NCBI GenBank assembly: GCA_018065375.1
Contig: JAGHTJ010000109.1
Location: 1 to 9,553, forward strand
Direction of reading: 5' to 3'
Origin: Candidatus Equinaster intestinalis
GTDB lineage: Bacteria; Bacillota_A; Clostridia; Oscillospirales; Acutalibacteraceae
Length of the DNA stretch: 9,553 bases
Position numbers and translations under genes: made by a program. Shown here piece by piece: positions 1 through 6,319 of this stretch. The notes under the pieces were generated by a model. It saw nothing but the letters and a program-made list of their open reading frames with translations, made no database searches and was not told the origin of the DNA. Numbering within the stretch: the stretch's first letter is position 1; each line of letters starts with the position of its first letter.

Positions 1-95
1 GGTACTATGTCCACTTGCAGGTATTTTTACCACAAATTGCCATTTATTGCCCTATTTTAAGCAAAATTATTAAATGTTTGGAGTGTTTACAATGA
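1..95 (+). other. Possible 3' end of an upstream gene (frame unresolved)
   Basis: All three forward frames are open from the window edge. They stop at 58-60, 71-73 and 93-95. The third would end in an ATGA overlap with the next gene's start at 92, an arrangement also used at 3499-3502, and its last residues are hydrophobic (VFLPQIAIYCPIL). This is suggestive of the tail of a preceding operon gene, but the stretch is too short to choose a frame or name a product. It could instead be spacer DNA. Confidence 0.3.
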
Positions 96-643
96 AATCA
101 ATTTTGATTCTCGGAGCCGGTCAGTTTGCCCAGGTTACAAACGAAATTGCCGTGGCTAACGGCTATGAAAAAATCGGATTTTTGGACGACCATTCGGTAA
201 ATGCCGTAGGTAAGCTGGATGAGTATGCCAATTTCGTCTCCGATTACGAATACGCAATAGTTGCGATTGACGATCCGCTTGTAAGAATTAAATACACAGC
301 CAAGCTTAAAAGCGCAGGCTTTAAGGTTCCTGCACTTATACATCCCACGGCTTATATTTCTCCTTCGGCACAAATTGGAGACGGTTGTGTGGTAGAGCCT
401 AAAGCGATTATACATACTGCGGCAACGGTTGAGGATTGTTCGATAATTTCGGTTGGTGCGGTTATCAATCATCACAGCAGAGTTTGTGAGGCCTGCCATA
501 TATCCTGCAACAGTACGGTAATGCAAAACTCAATGGTTAAGAGCGCAACAACAACGCTCTGCGGTCAACTGTATTTCGTTGAACCCAGTCTTAAAAACAC
601 CGATGCCTGGATGGCAAATTACAGCTTCGATGATGGAATTTAA
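92..643 (+). CDS. PglD/NeuD-like sugar O/N-acetyltransferase (left-handed beta-helix)
   Basis: Probably transfers an acetyl group from acetyl-CoA to the amino group of a nucleotide sugar in the cytoplasm. Residues 1-20 form a Rossmann-like start (ILILGAGQFAQ) typical of the PglD/NeuD N-terminal domain. From about residue 80 (IHPTAYISPSAQIGDG) hexapeptide repeats of the left-handed beta-helix follow. VINHHSRV at 124-131 supplies the expected catalytic histidine (H127), and H136 matches the second conserved histidine. I chose the ATG at 92 over the in-frame ATG at 74 because GGAG (80-83) lies 8 bases before it and family members begin with MKxILILGAG. The 183-aa length is near the usual 190-215. 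The C-terminal part after about residue 145 lacks the usual closing hexapeptides and the GVPAK-type end. The next two genes encode PglE- and PglC-like enzymes, which favours an amino-dideoxy sugar such as the bacillosamine precursor. A sialic-acid type O-acetyltransferase is the alternative. Confidence 0.85.
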   Translation: MKSILILGAGQFAQVTNEIAVANGYEKIGFLDDHSVNAVGKLDEYANFVSDYEYAIVAIDDPLVRIKYTAKLKSAGFKVPALIHPTAYISPSAQIGDGCVVEPKAIIHTAATVEDCSIISVGAVINHHSRVCEACHISCNSTVMQNSMVKSATTTLCGQLYFVEPSLKNTDAWMANYSFDDGI

Positions 644-644
644 A

Positions 645-660
645 CCGAAATTTTTTTCGG
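645..660 (+). repeat. Short inverted repeat (6-bp stem, TTTT loop) touching a ribosome binding site
   Basis: CCGAAA (645-650) and TTTCGG (655-660) are perfect inverted copies around a TTTT loop. The stem begins two bases after the stop codon of the acetyltransferase gene, and its last GG is the first part of the GGGGAGGGG ribosome binding site of the aminotransferase gene. It could weakly mask that site. It is not a rho-independent terminator, because no T run follows the stem. Confidence 0.45.
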
Positions 661-667
661 GGAGGGG
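659..667 (+). promoter_or_regulatory. Ribosome binding site fixing the aminotransferase start
   Basis: GGGGAGGGG lies 10 bases before the ATG at 678. Its presence selects 678 over the longer in-frame starts at 579, 630 and 633, which have no comparable site and would run into the upstream gene. Confidence 0.7.
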
Positions 668-677
668 TACTATCAAT

Positions 678-1859
678 ATGATTAAAAAGTTAGATAAACG
701 TGTATTACTTTCTTCACCGACAATGCACGGAGAAGAAATGAACTATGTAAAAGAGGCTTTTGACAGAAACTGGATTGCTCCGCTCGGCTTTAACTGTGAC
801 GGTTTTGAAAGAGAAATGTCGGCCTATTTAAAGGACGAGGTTTTCACCTTTGCAACCGCTTCGGGTACTTCTGCTTTGCATCTTGCAATGAAGCTTGCGG
901 GACTTAAAAGGGGCGACCATGTTCTTTGCTCCGATATGACATTTGCGGCAACCGTAAACCCGATTGCCTACGAAGGCGGAAAACACGTTTTTATTGACAG
1001 CGAATATGAAACTTGGAATATGGACCCCGAGGCTTTGGAAAAAGGCTTCGAGAAATATCCCGATGCAAAGATTGTAGTTCTTGCCCATTTGTACGGTACA
1101 CCTTCTAAAATGGACGAGATACTCGCAGTTTGCAAAAAACACGGTGCTATACTTATTGAGGATGCCGCAGAGGCTTTGAGTTCCAATTACAAGGGAATTC
1201 GTTGCGGTACCTTCGGCGAGTATAACGCTCTTTCTTTTAACGGTAATAAAATTATCACAACATCGGGCGGCGGTATGCTTATTACAAAAACTGCCGAAGC
1301 TCGTTCAAAGGCTCTTTTCTGGTCAACCCAGGCAAGGGAGCAGGCTCCGTGGTATCAGCATGAGGACATCGGATTTAACTACCGAATGAGTAATGTTGTT
1401 GCCGGTATCGGAAGAGGTCAGCTAAAGCACCTTGAGGAACACCGCGAGCGTAAGGAAGCAATCTACAGAAGATATGAAAAGGGTCTTGAGGGTTATCCTG
1501 TAAAGATGAATCCATATCTTGAAGATACAAGACCAAACTTCTGGTTGAGCTGTCTTACCATAGATAAAGACGCAATGTGTCCGCAAATCCGTACCGATAA
1601 AACCACAACATGGGAGCATCAAAGCGGTAAAACCTGCCCCGATGAAATGGCGGCAAAGCTTTTGGAATGTAATGTTGAAACAAGACCGATTTGGAAGCCG
1701 ATGCATATGCAGCCTTACTATGCGGATTGTGATTTTATTTCAACCGGTGTTGGTGAAGATATTTTCAACAGAGGTATTTGTCTGCCCTCCGATATTAAAA
1801 TGACGAGGGACGAGCAGGATGCTGTAATTGAGATTATCAAGAGTTGTTTTGAAAAATAA
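678..1859 (+). CDS. PglE-like PLP-dependent sugar aminotransferase (DegT/DnrJ/EryC1/StrS)
   Basis: Expected to add an amino group, from glutamate, to a 4-keto-6-deoxy UDP-sugar using pyridoxal phosphate. The 393-aa protein has the family features in order. The N-terminal NWIAPLG at 31-37 is typical of PglE-type enzymes. ASGTSALHLA at 61-70 is the phosphate-binding loop. EDAAEALSS at 161-169 has D162 placed to contact the pyridine nitrogen. SFNGNK at 186-191 gives K191 as the Schiff-base lysine, followed by TTSGGGM. The substrate-side YRMSN is at 235-239 and RPIWKPMHMQP at 336-346. All key residues are present, so it should be active. Between residues 300 and 322 there is an extra loop with cysteines at 301 and 320. 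The gene is flanked by the acetyltransferase and the phosphoglycosyl transferase, the partners expected for a diacetylbacillosamine-like sugar. The dehydratase that would feed it is not in this window. The exact sugar is inference. Confidence 0.92.
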   Translation: MIKKLDKRVLLSSPTMHGEEMNYVKEAFDRNWIAPLGFNCDGFEREMSAYLKDEVFTFATASGTSALHLAMKLAGLKRGDHVLCSDMTFAATVNPIAYEGGKHVFIDSEYETWNMDPEALEKGFEKYPDAKIVVLAHLYGTPSKMDEILAVCKKHGAILIEDAAEALSSNYKGIRCGTFGEYNALSFNGNKIITTSGGGMLITKTAEARSKALFWSTQAREQAPWYQHEDIGFNYRMSNVVAGIGRGQLKHLEEHRERKEAIYRRYEKGLEGYPVKMNPYLEDTRPNFWLSCLTIDKDAMCPQIRTDKTTTWEHQSGKTCPDEMAAKLLECNVETRPIWKPMHMQPYYADCDFISTGVGEDIFNRGICLPSDIKMTRDEQDAVIEIIKSCFEK

Positions 1860-1879
1860 TTTTGGATTTTGAGGAATTT

Positions 1880-2527
1880 ATGAAAAATAAGAAGGACGGC
1901 ATTTACGCCGTATACATAAAACGTTTAATTGATATAATAATTTCCGCATTGGTTCTTTTATTACTTGGTTGGTTATATATTATTTTGATTATTCTCGTAA
2001 AAATTAAACTCGGTTCGCCGGTATTTTTTGCACAGGAGAGACCGGGCAAGAATGAGAAGATTTTCAAGCTTTATAAATTCAGAACTATGCGAGATGCCTA
2101 TGACGAAAACGGCGAGCCGCTTCCCGATGAAGAAAGACTTACTTCGTTTGGTAAAAAGCTTCGCAGTACAAGCCTTGATGAGCTGCCGGAATTCTGGAAC
2201 ATTCTTAAAGGTGATATGTCATTTGTAGGTCCGAGACCCTGGCTTGTAAGCTACCTTCCGCTTTATACCGAGCGCGAGCATTGCAGACACGATGTAAGAC
2301 CGGGACTTACCGGTTGGGCGCAGGTTCACGGCAGAAACTGTGCAAGCTGGTCGGATAGATTGGTATTTGATTTGTATTACGTTGATAATATCTCATTTTG
2401 GCTTGATATTAAAACAGTAATTTTAACCATCGTTCCGTTTTTTCGCAGGGAGGGTATTTCCTCCGAAACGAGTGAAACCTGCGAAAAATTTGAGGGAACT
2501 CATACTGAAGAAACTACTACCGTATGA
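1880..2527 (+). CDS. PglC-like initiating phosphoglycosyl transferase (bacterial sugar transferase)
   Basis: Transfers a sugar-1-phosphate from a UDP-sugar to undecaprenyl phosphate, the first membrane step of glycan assembly. The 215-aa protein has the compact monotopic layout. A hydrophobic re-entrant membrane segment at about 15-40 is followed by GSPVFFAQERPG (45-56) and KLYKFRTM (63-70). The catalytic Asp-Glu pair D100-E101 lies in SLDELPEFWN, then come GDMSFVGPRP (111-120) and RPGLTGWAQV (140-149). It lacks the large N-terminal membrane domain of WbaP-type enzymes, so it is the small PglC class. ATG 1880 is preferred because GAGGAA (1871-1876) sits just upstream; an in-frame TTG at 1862 has no such site. 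A hydrophilic Thr/Glu/Ser-rich tail at about 192-215 extends past the conserved core. The sugar is probably the product of the two genes before it. Other UDP-HexNAc or hexose substrates are possible. Confidence 0.93.
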   Translation: MKNKKDGIYAVYIKRLIDIIISALVLLLLGWLYIILIILVKIKLGSPVFFAQERPGKNEKIFKLYKFRTMRDAYDENGEPLPDEERLTSFGKKLRSTSLDELPEFWNILKGDMSFVGPRPWLVSYLPLYTEREHCRHDVRPGLTGWAQVHGRNCASWSDRLVFDLYYVDNISFWLDIKTVILTIVPFFRREGISSETSETCEKFEGTHTEETTTV

Positions 2528-2554
2528 TTTTACCCGTTTGATTGGGGAGTTTTT

Positions 2555-3502
2555 ATGATGAAGATTTTGTTTACAAGTGTCGGAAGACGTGTTGAGCTTA
2601 TGCAGGCTTTTAAGTCTGCGGCGGAAAAGACGGGAATTGAACTCGAATTATGGGGAGCTGATATTTCCGGTACCGCGCCTGCGCTGTTCTTCTGTGATAA
2701 GCAGGTTATCGTACCGAAAATTAAAGATGCACAGTACATACCGGTTTTGCAGGAAATATGCAAAAAAAATAAAATAGATGCGCTGATTCCCACCATTGAT
2801 ACCGATTTACTTCTGCTTTCTCAAAATGCAGAGGACTTTGGAGATACAAAGGTTTTGGTAAGCTCTCCGAAAAAAATCAAGATTTGCCGCGATAAGAGAC
2901 TCATTGCCGATTATTTCATGTCGGTAGGTCTTAAAAGTCCCAAACCGGTTGATGATTGGACTAAATATGATGGCGGTTTTCCGGCATTTATTAAGCCCAA
3001 GGACGGAAGCTCGAGCATATTTGCCTACAAGGTAAATTCAAAAGAGGATTTGGAATCCTTTGCAAAGCAGGTTCCCGATTATATCATTCAGCCCTTTATT
3101 ACCGGCGAAGAATTTACCGTAGATGCTCTTTGCGATTTAGAGGGTAATCCGATACTTATTACACCGCGCATCAGAACGGCGGTTCGCTCGGGCGAGGTGC
3201 TTAAAACGCAGATTTGTCAGGACGAAAAAATCATTGCCGAAATGAAACAGCTTTTGGCGGCTTATAAGCCCTGCGGTCAGATTACCGTTCAGCTTATTCG
3301 CGAAAGGTCCACCGGAGACGATTATTACATAGAAATCAATCCGCGTTTCGGCGGCGGCGCGCCCCTTTCAATCAAAGCGGGAGCTGACAGTGCCGAAATG
3401 GTTTTAAGATTTTTAAACGGCGAAAAATTGGAGTATATTCCCGGTGCCGCGGAAGACGGTGCGTTATTCAGCCGTTTTGACCAGAGTATACGTGTAAAAT
3501 GA
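2555..3502 (+). CDS. ATP-grasp carboxylate-amine ligase-like protein (carbamoyl-phosphate synthase large-subunit-like)
   Basis: Belongs to the ATP-grasp fold, whose members activate a carboxylate as an acyl phosphate and join it to an amine or other nucleophile. Residues 1-115 are a Rossmann-like pre-ATP-grasp domain starting KILFTSVGRRVEL. FPAFIKPKDGSSS (142-154) gives the ATP-binding lysines and the glycine-rich loop. IIQPFITGEEFTVD (177-190) leads into the core. EINPRFGGGAPLS (260-272), with E260, N262 and R264, is the metal-binding catalytic motif. All core motifs are intact at 315 aa. GGGGAG (2544-2549) serves either of two adjacent ATGs, 2555 or 2558. The stop overlaps the start of the next gene (ATGA), so the two are probably translated together. 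Such proteins occur in polysaccharide clusters, where a role in attaching an amino acid or similar group is often proposed. The substrate cannot be read from the sequence. It is not the TupA-like ATP-grasp type. Confidence 0.85.
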   Translation: MMKILFTSVGRRVELMQAFKSAAEKTGIELELWGADISGTAPALFFCDKQVIVPKIKDAQYIPVLQEICKKNKIDALIPTIDTDLLLLSQNAEDFGDTKVLVSSPKKIKICRDKRLIADYFMSVGLKSPKPVDDWTKYDGGFPAFIKPKDGSSSIFAYKVNSKEDLESFAKQVPDYIIQPFITGEEFTVDALCDLEGNPILITPRIRTAVRSGEVLKTQICQDEKIIAEMKQLLAAYKPCGQITVQLIRERSTGDDYYIEINPRFGGGAPLSIKAGADSAEMVLRFLNGEKLEYIPGAAEDGALFSRFDQSIRVK

Positions 3503-4098
3503 TTGAGATTACAAAAATTACCGATGTTAAAAAATATCTTGATGATATAGAAGCGGTAATATTTGATTTAGATGATACTCTTTTTCCCGAAAAAGAGTAC
3601 GTAAAAAGCGGATATAAGCAGATTGCCGAATATTTTGGTGACCCCTTATTAGCCGATAAGCTTTGGCAGGTTTTTGAAAGGGGAGGCAGGTCGATTGATG
3701 AGGTGATTCCACCCGATAAAAAGGCGGAGGCCCTTAAAGTCTACCGAAATCAAATTCCCGATATTCATTTTTTTGCGGGCGCTTCGGATATGCTTTGCGA
3801 GCTTGAAAAAATCAAAAAAATCGGTATTATTACCGATGGACGTCCCGAGGGACAGAGAGCTAAAATAAAGGTTCTCGGTCTCGACAGGTTCGAGATTATC
3901 ATTACCGATGAGCTTGGCGGACCGGAGTTTCGCAAACCGTGTGAAGCCGCGTTTCGTTTAATGCAGGAAAAAATTCAGGTGCCGTTTGAAAAAATGGTGT
4001 ATATAGGGGATAATCCCAATAAGGATTTTATTGCCCCGGAAAAGCTCGGTATGAAATATATTTATTTTAACAATTCGGACGGGTTGTATAGTAGGTGA
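3499..4098 (+). CDS. HAD-superfamily hydrolase (phosphatase-like, subfamily IA)
   Basis: A 199-aa cytoplasmic haloacid-dehalogenase-fold hydrolase, most likely a small-molecule phosphatase. Motif I is FDLDDTLF at 22-29, with nucleophile D23 and acid/base D25. An alpha-helical cap follows at about 33-90. Motif II is ITDG (111-114) with T112, motif III has K146 in FRKP, and motif IV is IGDNPNKD (169-176) with the metal-binding D171 and D176. All four motifs are complete, so activity is expected. Its start codon overlaps the ATP-grasp stop codon by one base (ATGA), which implies translational coupling and a shared pathway. It may remove a phosphate before or after the ligase step, or process a sugar phosphate. 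Phosphoglycolate phosphatase would be the usual automatic label, but the context argues for a cluster-specific substrate. Confidence 0.88.
   Translation: MIEITKITDVKKYLDDIEAVIFDLDDTLFPEKEYVKSGYKQIAEYFGDPLLADKLWQVFERGGRSIDEVIPPDKKAEALKVYRNQIPDIHFFAGASDMLCELEKIKKIGIITDGRPEGQRAKIKVLGLDRFEIIITDELGGPEFRKPCEAAFRLMQEKIQVPFEKMVYIGDNPNKDFIAPEKLGMKYIYFNNSDGLYSR
4093..4098 (+). promoter_or_regulatory. Ribosome binding site overlapping a stop codon, for a GTG start
   Basis: AGGTGA contains the TGA stop of the HAD gene (4096-4098) and lies 10 bases before the GTG at 4109. There is no ATG in a better place, and the protein would begin MNVLFITLLD, a typical GT4 N-terminus, so this site supports the GTG start and coupling to the gene before it. 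Confidence 0.55.
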
Positions 4099-4108
4099 AA
4101 AAAGTTTC

Positions 4109-5341
4109 GTGAATGTTTTATTTATAACTCTTTTGGACATAAAAACGGTTGATGACCGTAATATTTATTCTGATTTGATGCGTGAATTTGCAAAAAACGG
4201 TCATAATGTATGCTTTGTTTCACCTGTTGAACGAAAAAACGGTAAACCCACCGAGCTTTTAGAGTTTGACGGAGACGATATTCACCGCAACACCAAAATT
4301 CTTAAGGTTAAAACCGGCAATATTCAAAAGACAAACATCATAGAAAAGGGTATTTCAACCGTGCTTTTGGAAGGGCAACTCAAAAACGCCATTAAAAAGT
4401 ACTACAAAAATATCAAATTTGATTTGATTCTTTATTCAACTCCGCCGATTACCCTTGTTAAACCGATTAAATTCGTTAAAAAGCGTGATAATGCGCAGAC
4501 ATATCTTATGCTTAAGGATATTTTCCCGCAAAATGCCGTTGATATCGGTATGCTTTCCTACGGCGGACTTAAGGGATTTATTTACAAGTATTTCAGAATG
4601 AAAGAAAGAAAGCTTTACGAGATTTCGGATAAGATTGGTTGTATGTCGAGGGCTAACGTGGAGTATGTTCAAAAAAACAATCCCGAAATATCGAAAAATA
4701 AGCTTGAAATTTGTCCGAACAGCATTGAGCCCCGCAATTTATCCCTTACTGCCGAAGAAAAAGTTAAAATTCGCAAAAAATACGGAATACCGACCGACAG
4801 AAAGGTTTTCGTATACGGCGGCAACCTCGGCAGACCGCAGGGAATACCCTTTGTTATCGAATGTTTAAGGTCACAGATAAACGGTGACAATTATTTTCTC
4901 ATTGTGGGAAACGGCACCGAATATCATAAGCTTGAAGAGTTTTTGGGCGAAACGAAGCCGGATAATATGAAGCTTATCGAGTTTTTGCCGACTGACGAAT
5001 ATGATACATTGCTTGCCGCGTGTGATGTTGGTATGATTTTCCTCGATTACCGCTTTACAATACCGAATTATCCCAGCAGATTGCTAACCTATATGCAGGC
5101 AGGTTTACCGGTTCTTGCGGTTACGGATAAGAATTCGGATATAGGTGCTTTTCTGAAAGAAAACGAAATCGGAGAATATGCACCGAGTTCCGATGTGGCT
5201 CAATTTGCAGATATGGTTAACAAAATTGCACAGAGTAGTTATGATTCCGAAAAAATTTACAGAGTTTTGGAAGAAAACTATGCTGTCAGCAAGGTGTATG
5301 AAATTATTAGGAGGTCTCACAATGCAAAATTTTCCGATTGA
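4109..5341 (+). CDS. Glycosyltransferase family 4 (GT-B fold, WbuB-like)
   Basis: Probably adds one sugar to the growing lipid-linked unit on the cytoplasmic side of the membrane. The 410-aa protein shows a GT-B architecture. The N-terminal acceptor domain (about 1-205) starts MNVLFITLLD and includes LMLKDIFPQNAVDIG (133-147), typical of WbuB-like GT4 enzymes. The C-terminal nucleotide-sugar domain begins near FVYGGNLGRPQGI (234-246), then LIVGNGTE (264-271) and YPSRLLTYMQAGLPV (321-335). It starts at GTG, with the ribosome binding site overlapping the previous stop. The following gene starts inside its last 20 bases. It comes first among the glycosyltransferases after the initiating enzyme, which would fit addition of the second sugar, though order does not prove this. 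Donor and linkage are unknown. Confidence 0.9.
   Translation: MNVLFITLLDIKTVDDRNIYSDLMREFAKNGHNVCFVSPVERKNGKPTELLEFDGDDIHRNTKILKVKTGNIQKTNIIEKGISTVLLEGQLKNAIKKYYKNIKFDLILYSTPPITLVKPIKFVKKRDNAQTYLMLKDIFPQNAVDIGMLSYGGLKGFIYKYFRMKERKLYEISDKIGCMSRANVEYVQKNNPEISKNKLEICPNSIEPRNLSLTAEEKVKIRKKYGIPTDRKVFVYGGNLGRPQGIPFVIECLRSQINGDNYFLIVGNGTEYHKLEEFLGETKPDNMKLIEFLPTDEYDTLLAACDVGMIFLDYRFTIPNYPSRLLTYMQAGLPVLAVTDKNSDIGAFLKENEIGEYAPSSDVAQFADMVNKIAQSSYDSEKIYRVLEENYAVSKVYEIIRRSHNAKFSD
5309..5314 (+). promoter_or_regulatory. Ribosome binding site inside the preceding gene
   Basis: AGGAGG, seven bases before the ATG at 5322, lies within the last codons of the preceding glycosyltransferase gene. It fixes the start of the Stealth-family gene at 5322 rather than at the in-frame ATG at 5178, which lies deep inside the other gene. 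Confidence 0.8.
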
Positions 5342-6314
5342 TTTTGTCCTTATGTGGGTTGACGGAAATGATGCCGAGTGGAAAAAATTAAAAAGCCAAT
5401 ATGATGGCGGCGTATCCGAGCAGGCAAATGCCGATAATCGCTTTCGTGATTGGGATTTACTGAAATATTGGTTCAGAGCGGTTGAGTTTTTTACTCCTTG
5501 GGTTAACAGTGTTTATTTTGTTACCTGCGGTCACTATCCGGAGTGGTTGAATTTAGATGCTCCGAAATTAAAATTTGTTAAGCATAGCGAGTTTATTCCG
5601 GAGGAGTATTTACCGACCTTCAGTTCTCATCCTATTGAGCTTAATTTGCATCGTTTACCCGGACTTTCGGAAAATTTCGTATTATTCAATGATGACGTTT
5701 TTATATTAAAGCCGCTTAAAGAAGAAGCCTTTTTTAAAAGCGGTTTACCGAATGATGTGTTTATACAGTCATTTAATGCACCGGTTAAGGGTGCGGAGGT
5801 TATGTGTAACATTTCCTATAATGATTTGGAGGTAATCAATTCACATTATTCTAAATTCGATTCAATTAAGCGCCATCCGTTTAAATATTTTTCATTATCA
5901 TACGGTGCAGATTTGCTTCAGAATATTTATGCTTTTCCCATTAAATTAACAGGTTTAAAAGCCTTGCATTCTGCTTTCTCGTATAATAAGAAAACCTTTG
6001 AGAATCTCTGGGAAGCGGAATATGAGCGCTTATCCAACACCTGCAAACATAAATTCAGAGACCGTAGTGACGTTAATCAGTGGGTATTTTCCTGGGATCA
6101 GATAATGAGAGGCTATTTTTCACCGATAAATCCCAAAAAGAGAAAGTATTTCACAATTGGCGACAGCAATGCGATTTCTACAATTTTAAAACAATCAGCT
6201 GATATTGTATGCCTTAATGACGGCAATATGAATGTCGATTTCGAATTTGAAAAGGAACGTTTAATTAAAGCGTTTGAAAAAATACTACCCAATAAATCAA
6301 GTTTTGAAGTGTGA
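5322..6314 (+). CDS. Stealth-family sugar-1-phosphate transferase
   Basis: Stealth proteins include capsule hexose- or GlcNAc-1-phosphate transferases and are related to the human GlcNAc-1-phosphotransferase GNPTAB. They make phosphodiester links between sugars. This 330-aa protein carries the conserved regions in order. CR1 is at about 5-20 (PIDFVLMWVDGNDAEW). CR2 runs from about 39 (NRFRDWDLLKYWFRA) to NDDVFIL (123-129) and holds conserved acidic residues. CR3 is around 215-262, with HSAFS and KFRDRSDVNQW. CR4 is VCLNDGN at 296-302. No signal peptide or membrane segment is obvious, so it probably works in the cytoplasm. The start is set by AGGAGG (5309-5314), giving a 20-base overlap with the gene before. 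Its presence predicts a phosphodiester in the finished polymer or side chain. Which sugar-phosphate it moves is unknown. Confidence 0.92.
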   Translation: MQNFPIDFVLMWVDGNDAEWKKLKSQYDGGVSEQANADNRFRDWDLLKYWFRAVEFFTPWVNSVYFVTCGHYPEWLNLDAPKLKFVKHSEFIPEEYLPTFSSHPIELNLHRLPGLSENFVLFNDDVFILKPLKEEAFFKSGLPNDVFIQSFNAPVKGAEVMCNISYNDLEVINSHYSKFDSIKRHPFKYFSLSYGADLLQNIYAFPIKLTGLKALHSAFSYNKKTFENLWEAEYERLSNTCKHKFRDRSDVNQWVFSWDQIMRGYFSPINPKKRKYFTIGDSNAISTILKQSADIVCLNDGNMNVDFEFEKERLIKAFEKILPNKSSFEV

Positions 6315-6319
6315 GTGTA

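Noticed and set aside
37..73. Promoter in the AT-rich stretch before the first gene (TTGCCA or TTGCCC with TATTAA)
   Set aside because: The spacing between the candidate boxes is wrong or the -10 match is poor, so no promoter can be supported.
98..526. Antisense open frame (142 aa) opposite the acetyltransferase
   Set aside because: Its translation is rich in Arg, Asn and Cys with no recognisable family, while the + strand frame has clear PglD/NeuD motifs. It is a shadow of that gene.
645..660. Rho-independent terminator after the acetyltransferase gene
   Set aside because: The T run forms the loop and one stem arm, and the sequence after the stem is GGAGGGG rather than a T run, so it would not terminate transcription.
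579..677. In-frame N-terminal extension of the aminotransferase to ATG 579
   Set aside because: It overlaps the end of the acetyltransferase gene, has no ribosome binding site, and homologues begin near ATG 678, where GGGGAGGGG is placed correctly.
828..1142. Antisense open frame (104 aa) opposite the aminotransferase
   Set aside because: Cys/Phe-rich, no family, no ribosome binding site and fully covered by a gene with intact PLP-enzyme motifs.
5178..5321. N-terminal extension of the Stealth gene to ATG 5178
   Set aside because: This part lies entirely inside the preceding glycosyltransferase. The protein family starts at the PIDFVLMWVDGND region and AGGAGG fixes ATG 5322.
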